Source: Acidobacteriota bacterium (GTDB lineage: Bacteria; Acidobacteriota; Terriglobia; Bryobacterales; Bryobacteraceae). From it: a stretch of 42,280 nucleotides of DNA. Location: NCBI GenBank assembly GCA_017304135.1, contig JAFLBB010000036.1, positions 1 through 42,280 on the forward strand. The letters run 5' to 3'. Of the stretch, positions 1-11,017 are shown one piece after another (positions within the stretch are counted from its first letter, which is position 1; each line of letters opens with the position of its first letter). The notes under the pieces were generated by a model that saw nothing but the letters and a program-made list of their open reading frames with translations, was not told where the DNA came from and made no database searches. The translations under genes were made by a program, and so were the position numbers.

Positions 1-2
1 TC

Positions 3-2729
3 GCCGTCCCCTCCACCCTCCGCGGCCCCGGCCACGACTTCGTCATCCAACTCGATCCCGCCGCCGACCACGCACTCAAGGAAGCCATCCTCGACAACGG
101 CGCCCCCGGCACATCACCAGTCACTGCCACCATGTCCCCCACGCGCGAGTTCAGTATCGCCGTCTCCAGTAAAGGGACCGAAGACTCCGATTTCGAGGAA
201 GTCCTTCGCGCCTCCCTCCCCGCCGCGCCCGGTCCCCAGACGTTCGCTCTCCCCGCCGGAACCCACGGCCGCTACGTCCGCCTCCGCCTCCTCAGCGCGC
301 ACGACTCCTCCCGCCCCCGCTGGACCCTCGGCGAATTCGGCCTCTTCAACACCCAAGGCGTCAACGTCGCCCTCGGCTACCAGGGCGATCGCATGCGCAA
401 CGGTGCAGCCGTCCTTCGCTCCACCGCTCCGTACGGCTACGGTCCCGACTGGAACCGCGACAACCTCCACGATGCCGACGCCAGCGGCCCGCGCGGCGTC
501 TTCGCCACAGCAGGCTCGCCGCCCTTCCACTTCGCCAACACTACGCAAGCCATCGACGTCACCCGCTTCGTCGACTCCGAGGGCCGCCTCAAATGGAACG
601 CCCCCGCTGGCCAGTGGACCATCCTCCGCTACGTCGTCATGAACATCGGGGAACGCCTCAAGGTCCCCAGCCCGAATTCCGACGGCTGGGCCACTGACCA
701 CTTCAGCGCCGAGGCCACCCACGCCCACATGGACTACGTCCTCGCCCGCCTCAAGGAGACCTTCGGCGATCTCAAATCCAGCGGCCTCGCCAACCTCTAC
801 CTCGCCAGCTACGAAGTCGTCGGCCCCGTCTGGTCCCCCGGCTTCCTCGCCGACTTCAAGCGCCTCCGCGGCTACGACATGACGCCCTACCTCCCCGCCG
901 TCTTTGGCGCCCGAGTCATCGACGACGAAACCACCGCCCGCTTCCTCTTCGACTACCGCAAAACCCTCAGCGATGTCCTCATCCAGCACTATTACGTCGC
1001 CGCCAGTGATTCGGCCCGCAAGGCCGGCCTTGGCATTAAGTCCGAAGCCGGCGGCCCCGGACCGCCCGTCCACAACGTCCCCGTCGATTCCCTCCTCGCC
1101 AACTCCGCCGTTGATGAAATCCAAGGCGAATTCTGGCCCTTCCGCCCCAATGCAGACGGCCTCTGGGTGATCAAGGAAACCGCCTCCGCCGGTCACATCT
1201 ATGGCAAACCGCGCGTCCACATGGAAGCCTTCACCTCTTTCGAAGGCTGGCAGGAAGGCCCGCGGGACCTCAAGCCTTCCGCCGATCGCGTCTTCACCGA
1301 AGGCGGCAATCACATGGTGTGGCACACCTGGACCCACGGTCCCCCAGAAGCCGGCAAGCCCGGCTGGGTCTACCTCGCCGGAACCCACATCAACCGCAAC
1401 GTCACCTGGTGGCCAAAAGCAAAGCCGTTCATCGACTACCTCGCGCGCTCCTCCTTCCTTCTCCAGCGCGGCCGCTTCGTAGGCGACGTGCTCTACTACT
1501 ACGGCGACGGCGGCTTCCGCTTCATCCCCCCGCGCCGCGTCAAGCCGAACCTCGGCCCCGGCTACGATTACGACTACACCAACTCCGACGTGATCCTGAA
1601 CCGCCTCTCCATCAAGGACGGCCGCTTCACCCTGCCCGACGGAACCAGCTACGCCGTGCTCGTTCTTCCCGACGAACGCGACATCCACCCCGCCGTTCTC
1701 ACGAAGCTCGAACAACTCGTCTCCGCCGGCGGCACCATCATCGGCGCAAAGCCCGAACGCGCTGTCGGCCTCGAAGGCCATCCCTCCAGCGACGCCACCG
1801 TGCGCGATCTCGCCGCCCGCCTCTGGGCCGGTCTCGATGGCAAATCGAAAACCTCGCGGGCCCACGGCAAAGGGCGTGTCATCTGGGGCAAAACCGAGCG
1901 CGAAGTCCTCGCCTCGATGAACATCGCGCCCGACGTCACCGCCCCCGCTGCGTTCGATTTCATCCACCGCAGCGACGGTGCCGCCGACATCTACTTCCTC
2001 CGCAACACCACGACCCAGCCCCAATCGGCCCCCATTACCTTCCGCGCCGGAAACCGGGAACCAGAACTCTGGAATCCCGTCACTGCCGCCATTACACCCG
2101 CCGCTGCCTGGCGCCGCAAAGGCACCGCCATGGAAGTGCCCATCTCACTGCCGCCCAACGGCAGCGTCTTCGTCATCTTCCAGCGCCCTGCGCCCGCCTC
2201 GCCGCCAGCCGCAACAAAGCCCGGTCCCGCCCCCGCCGCCATCACCCTCAGCGGCCCCTGGACCGCCGACTTCGAGGGTGGCCCCAAGTCCGTCGCCTTC
2301 CCCCAACTCACCTCCTGGACCACCCACTCCAACACCGCCTTGAAGCATTTTTCCGGCACGGCCGTCTACCGCACCAGCTTCCGCCTGCCCGCCAACTGGC
2401 GCCGCCCCGGCTTTACGCCCCACATCGACCTCGGCAACCTCTGGAACATCGGCGAGGTCTGGCTCAACGGCAAGTCCCTCGGCGTCACCTGGACCGCCCC
2501 TTTCACCGTCGACGCCTCCAGCGCCCTCCAGGACGGCGAAAACCAACTTGTCGTCGAGGTCATCAACACCTGGTTCAACCGCCTCGTCGGCGACGCCAAA
2601 CTGCCACCCGAACAACGCACCACTCGCACCAATGTCACCGTCTCCGGCGGCAAACCCTGGGCCCAGCATGAGCCCATGCCCTCGGGCCTCTTCGGCCCTG
2701 TCCGCCTCGTAGCGGAACCTGCGAGGTGA
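3..2729 (+). CDS. GH106-like alpha-L-rhamnosidase, 5' end outside window
   Basis: The reading frame is open from the first bases of the window, so the true start lies upstream and about 908 residues are visible. The protein looks like a glycoside hydrolase of the GH106 type, which releases terminal L-rhamnose from plant or algal polysaccharides, probably outside the cytoplasm. Seen in the sequence: the conserved stretch around NRNVTWWPKAKPFIDYLAR, followed by a strand ending in DVLYYYGD; an upstream RLRGYDMTPYLPA segment; and a C-terminal beta-sandwich with LGNLWNIGEVWLNGKSLG, typical of the ancillary domain of these enzymes. A Pro/Ala-rich linker (about 2195-2250) separates the catalytic part from that domain. 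The stop codon overlaps the GTG start of the sulfatase by 4 bp, so the two are probably translated together and act on the same glycan. Substrate is inferred from family only. Confidence 0.82.
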   Translation, partial: AVPSTLRGPGHDFVIQLDPAADHALKEAILDNGAPGTSPVTATMSPTREFSIAVSSKGTEDSDFEEVLRASLPAAPGPQTFALPAGTHGRYVRLRLLSAHDSSRPRWTLGEFGLFNTQGVNVALGYQGDRMRNGAAVLRSTAPYGYGPDWNRDNLHDADASGPRGVFATAGSPPFHFANTTQAIDVTRFVDSEGRLKWNAPAGQWTILRYVVMNIGERLKVPSPNSDGWATDHFSAEATHAHMDYVLARLKETFGDLKSSGLANLYLASYEVVGPVWSPGFLADFKRLRGYDMTPYLPAVFGARVIDDETTARFLFDYRKTLSDVLIQHYYVAASDSARKAGLGIKSEAGGPGPPVHNVPVDSLLANSAVDEIQGEFWPFRPNADGLWVIKETASAGHIYGKPRVHMEAFTSFEGWQEGPRDLKPSADRVFTEGGNHMVWHTWTHGPPEAGKPGWVYLAGTHINRNVTWWPKAKPFIDYLARSSFLLQRGRFVGDVLYYYGDGGFRFIPPRRVKPNLGPGYDYDYTNSDVILNRLSIKDGRFTLPDGTSYAVLVLPDERDIHPAVLTKLEQLVSAGGTIIGAKPERAVGLEGHPSSDATVRDLAARLWAGLDGKSKTSRAHGKGRVIWGKTEREVLASMNIAPDVTAPAAFDFIHRSDGAADIYFLRNTTTQPQSAPITFRAGNREPELWNPVTAAITPAAAWRRKGTAMEVPISLPPNGSVFVIFQRPAPASPPAATKPGPAPAAITLSGPWTADFEGGPKSVAFPQLTSWTTHSNTALKHFSGTAVYRTSFRLPANWRRPGFTPHIDLGNLWNIGEVWLNGKSLGVTWTAPFTVDASSALQDGENQLVVEVINTWFNRLVGDAKLPPEQRTTRTNVTVSGGKPWAQHEPMPSGLFGPVRLVAEPAR

Positions 2730-4225
2730 ACACGATGCTCACTCGCCGGGCAATTCTTGCCACTGCGCCGGCGCTGCTCACGGCTCCGGCCGCGCCCCAA
2801 GCCGCGCCCAGCGCATCCCGCCCCAACATCCTCTGGCTCATGACCGATGAGCACCGCCCCGACTCCCTCGCCTGCTACGGTAGCCCCTGGGGCCACTCGC
2901 CCACACTCGACCGCCTCGCCGCCGAAGGCGCGCTCTTCGAGTCCGCATACACGCCCTCGCCCGTCTGCGTCCCCTGCCGCTGCTCGCTGCTCACCGGCAA
3001 CTCCGGCTCTACTACTGGCGTCCTCCACAACGAAGCACGCCTCGGTCCCGACACCCGCTTCCTCACCTGGCGCTTCGAAGACGCCGGCTATCAAACCGCC
3101 TCCTTTGGAAAGAAGCACTACTTCTTCACCAACCCCCGCCAGGCCTTCCAAATCGAAGGCGGCAGCCCCACCGAAGGCATCGTCGACCCCGCCCGCTACG
3201 GCAAAGGCTACGATCCTGACCAGCACGACGTCGTTCAGTACCCGATCCTGCCCCAACAGAAGATCCAACGCCGCTGGATCCTCGCCGGCCGCTTCCCAGC
3301 ACCTGAAGACGAAACCGCCGAAGCCCGCAACGTCACCCTCGCCACGCAGTGGCTCGACCGGCGCGACACGTCAAAGCCCTTCCTGCTGCGTCTCTCACTA
3401 AACGCCCCGCACACCCCCGTCGTCACACCCGCGCGCTATCTTTCGCTCATCGACCCCAACCGCATCCGCATCCCCTCGCCCACCGCCGCCGAACTCGCCG
3501 CGCAGCCGGAGCGCGAACGCCTCCTCCTGCGCAGCTTCGAAGGCAGCGACGCCCTCTCCCCCGAGCACCTACGCAAGTCTCAGCATTACTACTACGCCCG
3601 CTGCGCCTTCGCCGACGCCACCATCGGCCGCCTGCTCGACTTCATGCGCACACGCGGCCTCCTCGACAACACCATCGTCGTCATGACCGCCGACCACGGC
3701 ACCCACCTCGGCGACCATGGCCTGCTCCAAAAACAGACGTTCTACGAACAGGTCGCCACCGTCCCCTATATCTTCTGGGCCCCCGGCCGCATCCGCCCGG
3801 GCACGCGCTTCCGCACACCCGTCAGCACGCTCGGCCTTCTCCCCACGTTGCTCGACCTCGCCGGGCTCCCGTTCGATGGCGTCGAAGGCGCAAGCCTCGC
3901 CCCGTCCCTTCGTCGAGGCAAGGAACCGCCCCGCCACCCCGTCGTCAGTGAAATCGCCTTCGGCTATCAGGGCTGGCGCGACCACGACCGCCAGGTGATG
4001 GTCCGCCATGGCGACTGGAAACTCTCCCTCTTCTCCGCTCCCCGCGACCCTGCGCGCTTCGCCGCCAACCCCGACGGCTCGCTCTACAACCTCCGCCGCG
4101 ATCCCAACGAATCGGTCACGCTCTTCGCCAACGCCGACGCCCAGGCGCACCGCCGCCGCCTCGAACGTCACATCGCTGAATGGGATGCCAAGCGCGTCGC
4201 CCCTACCGCAAACACTCGGCCATGA
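2726..4225 (+). CDS. Secreted sulfatase, type I (formylglycine) family
   Basis: Alkaline-phosphatase-superfamily sulfatase that hydrolyses sulfate esters, most likely on the glycan attacked by the upstream rhamnosidase. The GTG start overlaps the previous stop; an ATG three codons in is an alternative. A twin-arginine-like leader (LTRRAILATAPALL) suggests export. After it come the metal-site segment PNILWLMTDEHRPD and the sulfatase signature C81-V-P-C-R-C-S-L-L-T-G, where Cys81 would be converted to formylglycine. The usual Ser/Ala at signature position 4 is Cys here, but the core CxPxR is intact. A second metal-site region reads MTADHGTHLGDHGLLQK near residues 320-335, and the C-terminal part has GDWKL. 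Length (499 aa) is normal for the family. Its 3' end overlaps the convergent hydrolase gene by 23 bp. Confidence 0.9.
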   Translation: MNTMLTRRAILATAPALLTAPAAPQAAPSASRPNILWLMTDEHRPDSLACYGSPWGHSPTLDRLAAEGALFESAYTPSPVCVPCRCSLLTGNSGSTTGVLHNEARLGPDTRFLTWRFEDAGYQTASFGKKHYFFTNPRQAFQIEGGSPTEGIVDPARYGKGYDPDQHDVVQYPILPQQKIQRRWILAGRFPAPEDETAEARNVTLATQWLDRRDTSKPFLLRLSLNAPHTPVVTPARYLSLIDPNRIRIPSPTAAELAAQPERERLLLRSFEGSDALSPEHLRKSQHYYYARCAFADATIGRLLDFMRTRGLLDNTIVVMTADHGTHLGDHGLLQKQTFYEQVATVPYIFWAPGRIRPGTRFRTPVSTLGLLPTLLDLAGLPFDGVEGASLAPSLRRGKEPPRHPVVSEIAFGYQGWRDHDRQVMVRHGDWKLSLFSAPRDPARFAANPDGSLYNLRRDPNESVTLFANADAQAHRRRLERHIAEWDAKRVAPTANTRP

Positions 4226-5060
4226 ACGCGAATAGCTCGCGCGTCGCCGCATCACCCGCCACGCCGATGTCGCGGTCCAGTTTCACGTGGTCCGTCCCCT
4301 CGGCGCCGAACATCTTCGCCTTGATCCCCGCCTGATCCAGCGCCCCCCATAGCCGCTGCGCCTGCGCCGTTGTGTCCGTGTGATCGGCTACATGCAGCAG
4401 CAGAAACGGCGGAATCCCTCGGTTCGGCGCCACATGATTCACCGCCGAATACAGCCGCTGCTGCGCCGGCGTGCCGAACTTCTCCGGATGCCCCATCTTC
4501 GGGGGTGGCTGCTTGAGGCTCAACCTCCGCGCCGTCGCCGTGGCCACCTGCAGCGGCACATCATACGTATCGCCATCCAACGGCACGCACCCCTTGATGT
4601 GATTCAGCGGTACACCTTCGGCCTCGATGTACCGGCTATCCGTGCAAAGAACCGCCGCCAGTTGCGCTCCCGCTGAGTGCCCCATCAGGAAGATCCGCTC
4701 TGGATCGCCCCCGTAGCGCGCCGCGTTCGCATGCGCCCAGCCCACCGCCTTGGCCACATCGCGAATGATCGTCCCCATCGTCACCCGCGGCACAAACCGG
4801 TAGTTCACCGGCACGAACACGTAGCCCTTCTCCACAAACGCCGCGGGCTTCGCGTTCATCTCGTCCTTGCTGCCGCGCATCCACCCGCCGCCATGCACCC
4901 ACACCACCACCGGCATCTTGGCGCCGCTCACCGGCGCATACACATCCAACAGATTCCGCTCCGTCGGTGGCGGCGCGTAGGGGATGTTGCGCTCCACACG
5001 CGGCGCCGTCTGCGCCCCAGCCGCCACGGCCAAAAGCGCTGCCAACACCAAGCGTGCCAT
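4203..5060 (-). CDS. Exported alpha/beta-hydrolase (BD-FAE/HSL-like esterase)
   Basis: Alpha/beta-hydrolase-fold esterase of the HGGGW type (COG0657-like), probably removing acyl groups from sugars or another small ester. Visible: an N-terminal signal peptide (MARLVLAALLAVAAGAQ), the oxyanion-hole motif HGGGW at residues 56-60, the nucleophile elbow GHSAG with Ser129, a likely acid in HTDTTAQ (Asp229) and the catalytic His in GTDHVKL (His258). Length 285 aa is typical. It is the last gene of the minus-strand run, only 9 bp after the DUF1552 gene, and converges with the sulfatase, overlapping it by 23 bp. The substrate cannot be told from sequence. The neighbouring carbohydrate enzymes make acetyl-glycan deacylation plausible, but this is inference. 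Confidence 0.85.
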   Translation of the reverse strand: MARLVLAALLAVAAGAQTAPRVERNIPYAPPPTERNLLDVYAPVSGAKMPVVVWVHGGGWMRGSKDEMNAKPAAFVEKGYVFVPVNYRFVPRVTMGTIIRDVAKAVGWAHANAARYGGDPERIFLMGHSAGAQLAAVLCTDSRYIEAEGVPLNHIKGCVPLDGDTYDVPLQVATATARRLSLKQPPPKMGHPEKFGTPAQQRLYSAVNHVAPNRGIPPFLLLHVADHTDTTAQAQRLWGALDQAGIKAKMFGAEGTDHVKLDRDIGVAGDAATRELFAFMAECLR

Positions 5061-5069
5061 CGTGTTCTC

Positions 5070-6404
5070 CTATGCTTTGCTGAAGATCGACCCCGTCAGC
5101 GTGCCCGTGCTATCGGCGAATGAGTCCTGCTCGATTCCCAACGACCGCAAGATGCTCAGGTACATGTTCGACATCCGCGAGCCGTCCTTGCGCCAATAGG
5201 CGCCGTGTTTCAGGCCCATGTTCGCCCCGCCCGCTACCATCGTCGGCAGGTTCAGCGGATTGTGCGTCGTGCTCGCGCCGCTGCCGAACAGCACGATCGT
5301 ATTGTCCAGCACCGTCCCCATGCGGTCCTGATAGCTGTTCATCCTCGTGAAGAAGTGCGCAATCTGTTCGGCCAGGAACCGGTCGTACTTGGCGAAGTTC
5401 AGCTGCCCTTCCTTGTCCGTCGCGTGCGACAGGTTGTGGTGCGTCTTGCCCAATCCCAGCTTGATCGGGAACGTGTCGCTGATGCCCATGCCGTCCTCGC
5501 GGTTCAGCATGAACGCCACCGAACGCGTAATATCGGCGTCAAAGGCCAGCGCAATCAGGTCGAACATCGTGCGGTAATACTCCGCCGGCTCGCCCTCGTT
5601 GGTCGCCTCCAGGTTCAAGTGCGAATAGTCCTGCTTCTTCAGCGGAATGTCGATCCACTTCTCCGAAGCGATCAGCCGCGACTCCACCTCGTTGAGCGAA
5701 GTCAGATACTGATCCATCCGCTCGCGGTCCGATTTGCCCAGTTCTTTATCGAGCGACTTCGCACTCTCCACCACCGCGTCCACCAATTTGATCCGCCGCT
5801 GCAACCGCTCATGCTCGCTCTTGAGCGACGTACGGTCCGCCTTGAACAGCCGGTCGAAGATCCGCCGCGGACTGTTCTCCGCAGGAATCGGCCGCCCCTC
5901 CAGGCTGTAGGAAATCGTTCCCGTGCGCGACAGGAAGCCCGTGCCCGCGTCAATCGAGAGAATCAGCGACGGCTGCCGGCAAAACTGCTTCGTGTGCAGC
6001 GCGATCATCTGGTCCAGGCCCACCGTGTTGTAGGTGCCCGGCTTCGGGTTGTGCAACGGCGCGCCCGTCAGCCACATATCCGAACAAGTATGCGGATCCG
6101 CCTTCGGCCCGCTCGGATGATGCAGCCCGCCCATAAAGCTCAACTGCTTCCGGAACGGCGCCAGCGGCTCGGTCGACTTGCTAAAAACAAACTCGCCGTT
6201 CTTCGTCGCCGTGGGAAACCAGTGCCAGTCCGCGATGCCGTGCTCTTCCTTCGGCAGCGCCATGCCGTTAGCCGTGTAGAGAGCGCAGAACCGCTTTGGC
6301 GACTGCGCCGTCACCTCGGCCCCCATCGCATCCAGCACCGGCAGCGCCAGCGCCACCCCGCCAGTTCCCTTGAGAAACGCCCTGCGATCGATCATCCGGC
6401 TCAT
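5070..6404 (-). CDS. DUF1552 family Tat-exported protein
   Basis: Member of the DUF1552 family, whose biochemical role is unknown; it is distantly like sulfatase/phosphatase-fold DUF1501 proteins and is found with haem-domain proteins in Planctomycetota and Acidobacteriota. I chose the ATG at 6404 ([13 protein letters not shown]), because GGAGAGG lies 6 nt upstream; 6410 and 6395 are other in-frame ATGs. The leader [23 protein letters not shown] is a twin-arginine signal. The His-rich segment [12 protein letters not shown] and the later [12 protein letters not shown] match the family. It starts 19 bp after the end of the DUF1592-type gene, so the two form a module, as in other genomes that carry this pair. 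Export with folded cofactor is implied by the Tat signal. Confidence 0.88.
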   Translation of the reverse strand: MSRMIDRRAFLKGTGGVALALPVLDAMGAEVTAQSPKRFCALYTANGMALPKEEHGIADWHWFPTATKNGEFVFSKSTEPLAPFRKQLSFMGGLHHPSGPKADPHTCSDMWLTGAPLHNPKPGTYNTVGLDQMIALHTKQFCRQPSLILSIDAGTGFLSRTGTISYSLEGRPIPAENSPRRIFDRLFKADRTSLKSEHERLQRRIKLVDAVVESAKSLDKELGKSDRERMDQYLTSLNEVESRLIASEKWIDIPLKKQDYSHLNLEATNEGEPAEYYRTMFDLIALAFDADITRSVAFMLNREDGMGISDTFPIKLGLGKTHHNLSHATDKEGQLNFAKYDRFLAEQIAHFFTRMNSYQDRMGTVLDNTIVLFGSGASTTHNPLNLPTMVAGGANMGLKHGAYWRKDGSRMSNMYLSILRSLGIEQDSFADSTGTLTGSIFSKA

Positions 6405-6423
6405 GCTCATCCTCTCCACGCGC

Positions 6424-9400
6424 CTACTTTTCCAGAAACAGCGGGCTCGCCACGACAAACCGGACCAAATCCTTCATCCGGTATCCGGTGGCCTTCAGCT
6501 TCGGCCCTTCCGTCTTCAAGTAATTGAGTTCATTGTACGTCAGGCTTCGCCCAGTGGCGTACGTCGCCAGATGCTTCAACACACTGAACGCCACCTGGTC
6601 GATGCGGTCCTCGCTCAAGTACCGCTTCAGGTCCAACGCCCCGCTCACCTTCGCCTGGTCAGGAAGCGTGGAACTCGCATCCACCGTGTGCGCTTTCCAA
6701 CGCCCGCTTGCGTCAAACTCCTCCATCGCAACTCCCCACGGATCGATCTTCAAATGGCACTGCTTGCACGCGGCCACGTTGCGGTGCTGCTCCAACCGCT
6801 GCCGCAGCGTCAACCCCTTCGCGTCCTCTTGCAACGCCGGCACATTCGGCGGAGGGTCCGCCGGCGGCTCGGACACAATCCGCCGTGCCAGCCAGGCCCC
6901 GCGCTTCACCGGGTTCGACTCCCGCCCGTCCGACAACCCCGCCAGAATCGATGCCTGTGAAAGCACGCCCCCCAACTCCTTCCGCCCATGCGCCACCGGC
7001 ACAAACTCGAGCCCGCTTTCCGTCTTCGCGCCCATCCCGTAATAGGTCGCCACCACCTCGTTCGCCATCACGAAATCCGAGCGGACTAGGCTGCGTACCG
7101 GCAGATTCTGCCGGATCAGGTGTTGTACGAACTCCACCGGCTCGCGCTTAAGTTGCGCCTTCGCGTCGCGTGTCAAATCCGGAAACTGCTTCTTGTCCGG
7201 CTCCACCACCTGGAACTTATCCAGGCTCAGCCACTGCGACACGAACTCCTGCATGAACCGCCCGAACTTCGCGTCGGCCACCATGCGGTCCAACTCGGCG
7301 TTTAACTGCTGCCGCAGCGTCCCGCTCCGCGCCAGCCGCATCGCCGTCCGGTCCGGTGGACCATTCCACAAGAAGTACGACAACTTCGAAGCCAGCTCAT
7401 ACTCATCCACCGGCTCCGGCTTCGGCGTCGCACTCGTCTCCACCAGGAACAGAAACTGCGGCGACGTCAACACCACCTGCAGAGCATCCTTCACACCGGC
7501 CTGAAAACTCCCGCCCGCAGCCCGCGCGTTGTCAAACACCGCCAGCAGCGCCTTCTCTTCATCCGCCTTCACCGGACGCCGGTACGCCCGTGCGGCAAAC
7601 TGCCTGATCACTTCTCGCGCATACTCCCGTGTCTCGCCCTTCCGCGCCGACTCCACAAACAGGTTGCGGTGCGACGCCGGCGGCCACTGGTCATAAAACG
7701 GCCCTTCAAACTCCACCGAGCGGATCAACAGCCGCGGCATGTCGCGGCCATCGGTGTACTCACTGCGCACGCCGATCTCACGTACCCCCGCCAGGTAGTT
7801 CACATTGTCCTTTTCCACATCCGGGCTCGGGTAATTGCGAATCGCGCCCTCGAACACAAACTTCGTGAGCGCCCCGCCCTTCACCACCTGCGGTGTCCCC
7901 ACCGGGAACAACGTGCTGCCGCAATCGCGCCGCAACCCCAAGTGCACCCCCAGCCTCGGCGACCGCTTCTCAAACACAGCAAACCGCTGCGCCACGCCAT
8001 CGCTCTCACCGAGCGGCGTGAACACCACGCCCTCCAAACCCCGCGCGCCTTTCCACTCCGCCTTTACCGGCAGCTTCCCCGCCGGCAGCCGCACAGCCAC
8101 AAACGCCGCCTGCTGCAACGCGCCCGTGAATTCCCGCCCGCCCAAGGTCAACATCACATCCTGCGGCCTCTCCGGCGGAGCCTTCACATGCTCGCGGCCC
8201 GCCTCCAGCAGCGCCTGCAACTCCGCTTCATCCAGCGCCCGCGTGTAGATCCTCACCTCGTCCATCACGCCCTTAAACGATTGCGCCTTACCCAGCCGCC
8301 CCAACACCAGCTTCAGCCGCGGATTGTCCAGGTTCGCTTTCCCAATCTCGCCCCGCGCCACCGCGTAGCCGTTCACATAAAGCGTCGTGTCCTTCGTCCC
8401 CCGCTTCACCACCGCCGCCACGTGCTGCCACTGATTCGGCACAATCACGCCCGCCGGCGAGGCCACCGCGCCATTCGATTCGTTATCTGGCCGTGACGTC
8501 TCCAACCGCAGCGTCCCCCGGTTGTCGGCGAGTTCGAGAAACCAGCCATGCGTCCACTCCGGCATGCCCAGCGAAATCAGGCCGGCCTTGCGCAGTCCAC
8601 CTGGCCGGATCCACGCCGCCACCGTGAAATCACCCTCCCCCACGCGCAACGGCTCCGGCCGCGGAATGCTGACGCTATCCCCATCGCCGTCAAATCGCAC
8701 GCCCTGCCCAAACGGCGTCTTCACCTGCTTCACATCGCCTTCAAGCGCCGCCGCCTTGTCCAGCGTCTCAAACGTCCAAGCGCCGCCCAGCCCCTCGCTC
8801 AACCGCGTCGCATCCGCCTTCGGAAACGTTTCGTTGCGCGGCTCGGCATGCACATCCACTTGGTAGACGCCCGCTTTGCTCAGCGTCACCTCTCCCGCGC
8901 CTGCCCTCCACTCCACGCGCCCTGCCGCCCCCGGCTCGCGCGCCGCGTCGGTCTTCTCCAGCATCAACCCGTCGTCATACTTCGCCGCCATCACCGTCAC
9001 GCGGAACCGTCCGTTGTCCGGTAACTCACGCAGCGAGATCTTAAAATTCGCCTTCGGCCCGTAGGTTCCATCCTCGGTGAACAACTCATCGTTCGGAATC
9101 GCCGGCCGCAACAGCAAGCCTTCCGGAATTGTCCCGTACGCCTTCCCCTTCGGATACCCGCGGCTCCCGCGCATGTCCGCAAACACCGAGTGATAGATGC
9201 TGTCGAACTCACGCCAGCCGCGCACCGTGTCGTTCCCGCGATAGCCTTCGATGAACCGGTAGTGCGTCTTCATCCGGAACGGCTCAAACGCAAACGGCTT
9301 CGGCGGCGTCAATTGCGTCACCTCGAAATCCGGGTTCGCCAGCAACTCGCTGTTCGCTCCCAGAATCAACTCATCCGCAATCGGCGACTGGTTTACCCCG

Positions 9401-10068
9401 CGCCCCAACTCCATCTTGAAGTTCTGCACCACCGGTTTCCGCGCCGGGTCCACCATCGAACGGTTCAGCGCCTCATCAGCCAACTCCAGGTACGCCTCAA
9501 TCAACAGCGGCGAAAGCTGCAGCGTCTCTTTGTTGTTCACGAAGCCATCCGCCGAAATCGCATCCGGCGGCAGAATTTCCGTCAGGTCGTCCTCCAGCAG
9601 CAACAGCTCCCTCAACGTGTTGCGGTATTGTGCCACCGTAAGCCGCCGCACCATGCCGTTCTTGGGCGTGGGACGCAGTCTCGCCGCCTCCAGCATCTGC
9701 CCAATCCATTGCGTTGCCTTGTCGCGATCCGCCGCCGCCGGTTGCGGCAACCCCTTCGGCGGCATCGTCCCATTGGCCACACGGTGCTTCACGCCTTCCC
9801 ACACGCGTATGTGCCGGTCCGCCATCGTCGAGTCCAACTGGTCCACCCGCACGCCCGCGGTCGGATTGTCCACGTTGTGACACTGCACGCAGTTCTTATC
9901 GAGAAACGGCTTCACCGAGCGTTCGAACTCAGCCGCCATCACCGCCGGCGTGCTTGCTGGAGCCTGCGCTTCCAGCCGCCGCGCCGTCCACGCCACGCCG
10001 CACAACGCCGCCAGCGCCAGCGCGCCAACCGTGGGAATACGAAGCCAGGGATATCGTGTCGTCATCAT
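6424..10068 (-). CDS. DUF1587/DUF1592/DUF1588-type haem protein with inserted LamG domain
   Basis: Very large exported multidomain protein. From the ATG at 10068 (1,214 aa; a TTG at 10110 is also in frame) it has a hydrophobic leader and one c-type haem motif, CVQCH, near residue 60. A DUF1587 region follows ([30 protein letters not shown] lies in it, split here by position: about 140-180). Next comes a laminin-G/concanavalin-like domain at about 426-623, seen in [32 protein letters not shown] and [11 protein letters not shown]. Then DUF1595/DUF1592 segments, DUF1588 around [12 protein letters not shown] (a second CxxCH, near 1100), and DUF1585 at the end. Function is unknown; the haems suggest electron transfer and the LamG domain glycan or surface binding. 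It is followed after 19 bp by the DUF1552 partner. No clear ribosome site precedes the start. Confidence 0.85.
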   Translation of the reverse strand: MMTTRYPWLRIPTVGALALAALCGVAWTARRLEAQAPASTPAVMAAEFERSVKPFLDKNCVQCHNVDNPTAGVRVDQLDSTMADRHIRVWEGVKHRVANGTMPPKGLPQPAAADRDKATQWIGQMLEAARLRPTPKNGMVRRLTVAQYRNTLRELLLLEDDLTEILPPDAISADGFVNNKETLQLSPLLIEAYLELADEALNRSMVDPARKPVVQNFKMELGRGVNQSPIADELILGANSELLANPDFEVTQLTPPKPFAFEPFRMKTHYRFIEGYRGNDTVRGWREFDSIYHSVFADMRGSRGYPKGKAYGTIPEGLLLRPAIPNDELFTEDGTYGPKANFKISLRELPDNGRFRVTVMAAKYDDGLMLEKTDAAREPGAAGRVEWRAGAGEVTLSKAGVYQVDVHAEPRNETFPKADATRLSEGLGGAWTFETLDKAAALEGDVKQVKTPFGQGVRFDGDGDSVSIPRPEPLRVGEGDFTVAAWIRPGGLRKAGLISLGMPEWTHGWFLELADNRGTLRLETSRPDNESNGAVASPAGVIVPNQWQHVAAVVKRGTKDTTLYVNGYAVARGEIGKANLDNPRLKLVLGRLGKAQSFKGVMDEVRIYTRALDEAELQALLEAGREHVKAPPERPQDVMLTLGGREFTGALQQAAFVAVRLPAGKLPVKAEWKGARGLEGVVFTPLGESDGVAQRFAVFEKRSPRLGVHLGLRRDCGSTLFPVGTPQVVKGGALTKFVFEGAIRNYPSPDVEKDNVNYLAGVREIGVRSEYTDGRDMPRLLIRSVEFEGPFYDQWPPASHRNLFVESARKGETREYAREVIRQFAARAYRRPVKADEEKALLAVFDNARAAGGSFQAGVKDALQVVLTSPQFLFLVETSATPKPEPVDEYELASKLSYFLWNGPPDRTAMRLARSGTLRQQLNAELDRMVADAKFGRFMQEFVSQWLSLDKFQVVEPDKKQFPDLTRDAKAQLKREPVEFVQHLIRQNLPVRSLVRSDFVMANEVVATYYGMGAKTESGLEFVPVAHGRKELGGVLSQASILAGLSDGRESNPVKRGAWLARRIVSEPPADPPPNVPALQEDAKGLTLRQRLEQHRNVAACKQCHLKIDPWGVAMEEFDASGRWKAHTVDASSTLPDQAKVSGALDLKRYLSEDRIDQVAFSVLKHLATYATGRSLTYNELNYLKTEGPKLKATGYRMKDLVRFVVASPLFLEK

Positions 10069-10141
10069 CGGGAAAAGGAATGAGGACGGCTGCCCAGCCG
10101 TCTTGCCCAATATTCTATCGCTAGAGCGAACCGCCCGCCGG

Positions 10142-11017
10142 TCAGCTAAATGCCTGCCGCACCTTTGCGAGAAACGCAGTCACAACCTGCTCCGGATCGC
10201 CCGGCCCCAGCGCCTCCACCGGCGCGAACCCGCGGTAGCCTACTGTGTCAATGATCTTCCGCAGCCTCGGCAAATCGATGTCCACCTTCTTTGTCCCGTA
10301 CCAGACGTGCTCTTTGATCTGCCAGTTCGACGCATAGGGAAGCAGCTTTTCAATCTCCGCATATGGGTCGCCCTGCCGCAGGCTGCCCACATCGAGAATC
10401 ACGCTGAACCACGGCGAACCCACACGCTCCACCACGCGAATCGTCTCCTCCGCGGTCTTCAGAAAATCGTCGTGGTGCTGCAAGCCGACGATCACGCCCC
10501 GCTTGGCCCCAAACTCGGCGCACTCCTGAAACGCGGGAATCATCCACTCCAGCGTCTGGTCGAACGTGAACCCCTTCGGCACTTCACGTCCGGCAAACAC
10601 ACGCACCATGTCCGAGCCCAGCTTGGCCGCTACGTCGATCCAGTCCTTCACCAATTGGATGTGCCCGCGCCGGCTCGACGCATCCGTCAACGCGAAGTCG
10701 TTTCGCACCCCCGTCCCCGTAATCGTCACGCCATTCAGGTAGGCCGCCCGCTTCACCGAGTAGATCGCGTCGTCGGCCGGCACGGAAGGATAGCCCTTGA
10801 AGTAGTATCCAGTCAGGTCTACGCCATCGATCTGGTTCCTCGCGCAATAGGCCAGCACATCGGGAATCGTCATCGTCCCGCCCATCAGGGGGCGATTGAA
10901 CGAATAGGCGTTTAGTCCAATGCGAATCCGCGTCCCCGCCGTCAGCCGCTGTACTCTTCCGCCGCTGGCCAGCAGGCCCCCCGGAACCAGCCCCAAAAAG
11001 CCACGCCGTCCAATCAA
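10142..11017 (-). CDS. Sugar phosphate isomerase/epimerase-like TIM barrel, Tat leader
   Basis: Xylose-isomerase-like TIM-barrel protein (AP endonuclease 2 superfamily), a family containing sugar isomerases, epimerases and 3-keto-sugar enzymes that use a divalent metal. Seen: [12 protein letters not shown] at strand 1, [45 protein letters not shown] and an Ala-Pro-Val-Glu-Ala-Leu end strand, all in the usual order. The N-terminus, [19 protein letters not shown], looks like a twin-arginine signal, so it may work outside the cytoplasm, as many Bryobacteraceae relatives do. The start is TTG at 11017, overlapping the DUF1501 stop as TTGA, which suggests translational coupling. Length of 291 aa is normal. 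The exact sugar cannot be read from the sequence. Confidence 0.8.
   Translation of the reverse strand: MIGRRGFLGLVPGGLLASGGRVQRLTAGTRIRIGLNAYSFNRPLMGGTMTIPDVLAYCARNQIDGVDLTGYYFKGYPSVPADDAIYSVKRAAYLNGVTITGTGVRNDFALTDASSRRGHIQLVKDWIDVAAKLGSDMVRVFAGREVPKGFTFDQTLEWMIPAFQECAEFGAKRGVIVGLQHHDDFLKTAEETIRVVERVGSPWFSVILDVGSLRQGDPYAEIEKLLPYASNWQIKEHVWYGTKKVDIDLPRLRKIIDTVGYRGFAPVEALGPGDPEQVVTAFLAKVRQAFS

Noticed and set aside
114..2024. Long minus-strand frame (636 codons) opposite the rhamnosidase
   Set aside because: Gly/Val/Glu-rich translation with no domain; it is the mirror of a C-ending-codon gene and the + strand frame has clear family motifs.
1319..2671. Arg/Pro/His-rich + strand frame of 450 codons
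   Set aside because: Out-of-frame reading of the rhamnosidase gene; composition is that of a GC-rich shadow.
5205..6527. 440-codon + strand frame opposite the DUF1552 gene
   Set aside because: Arg/His/Gln-rich shadow of a gene with convincing Tat leader and family blocks.
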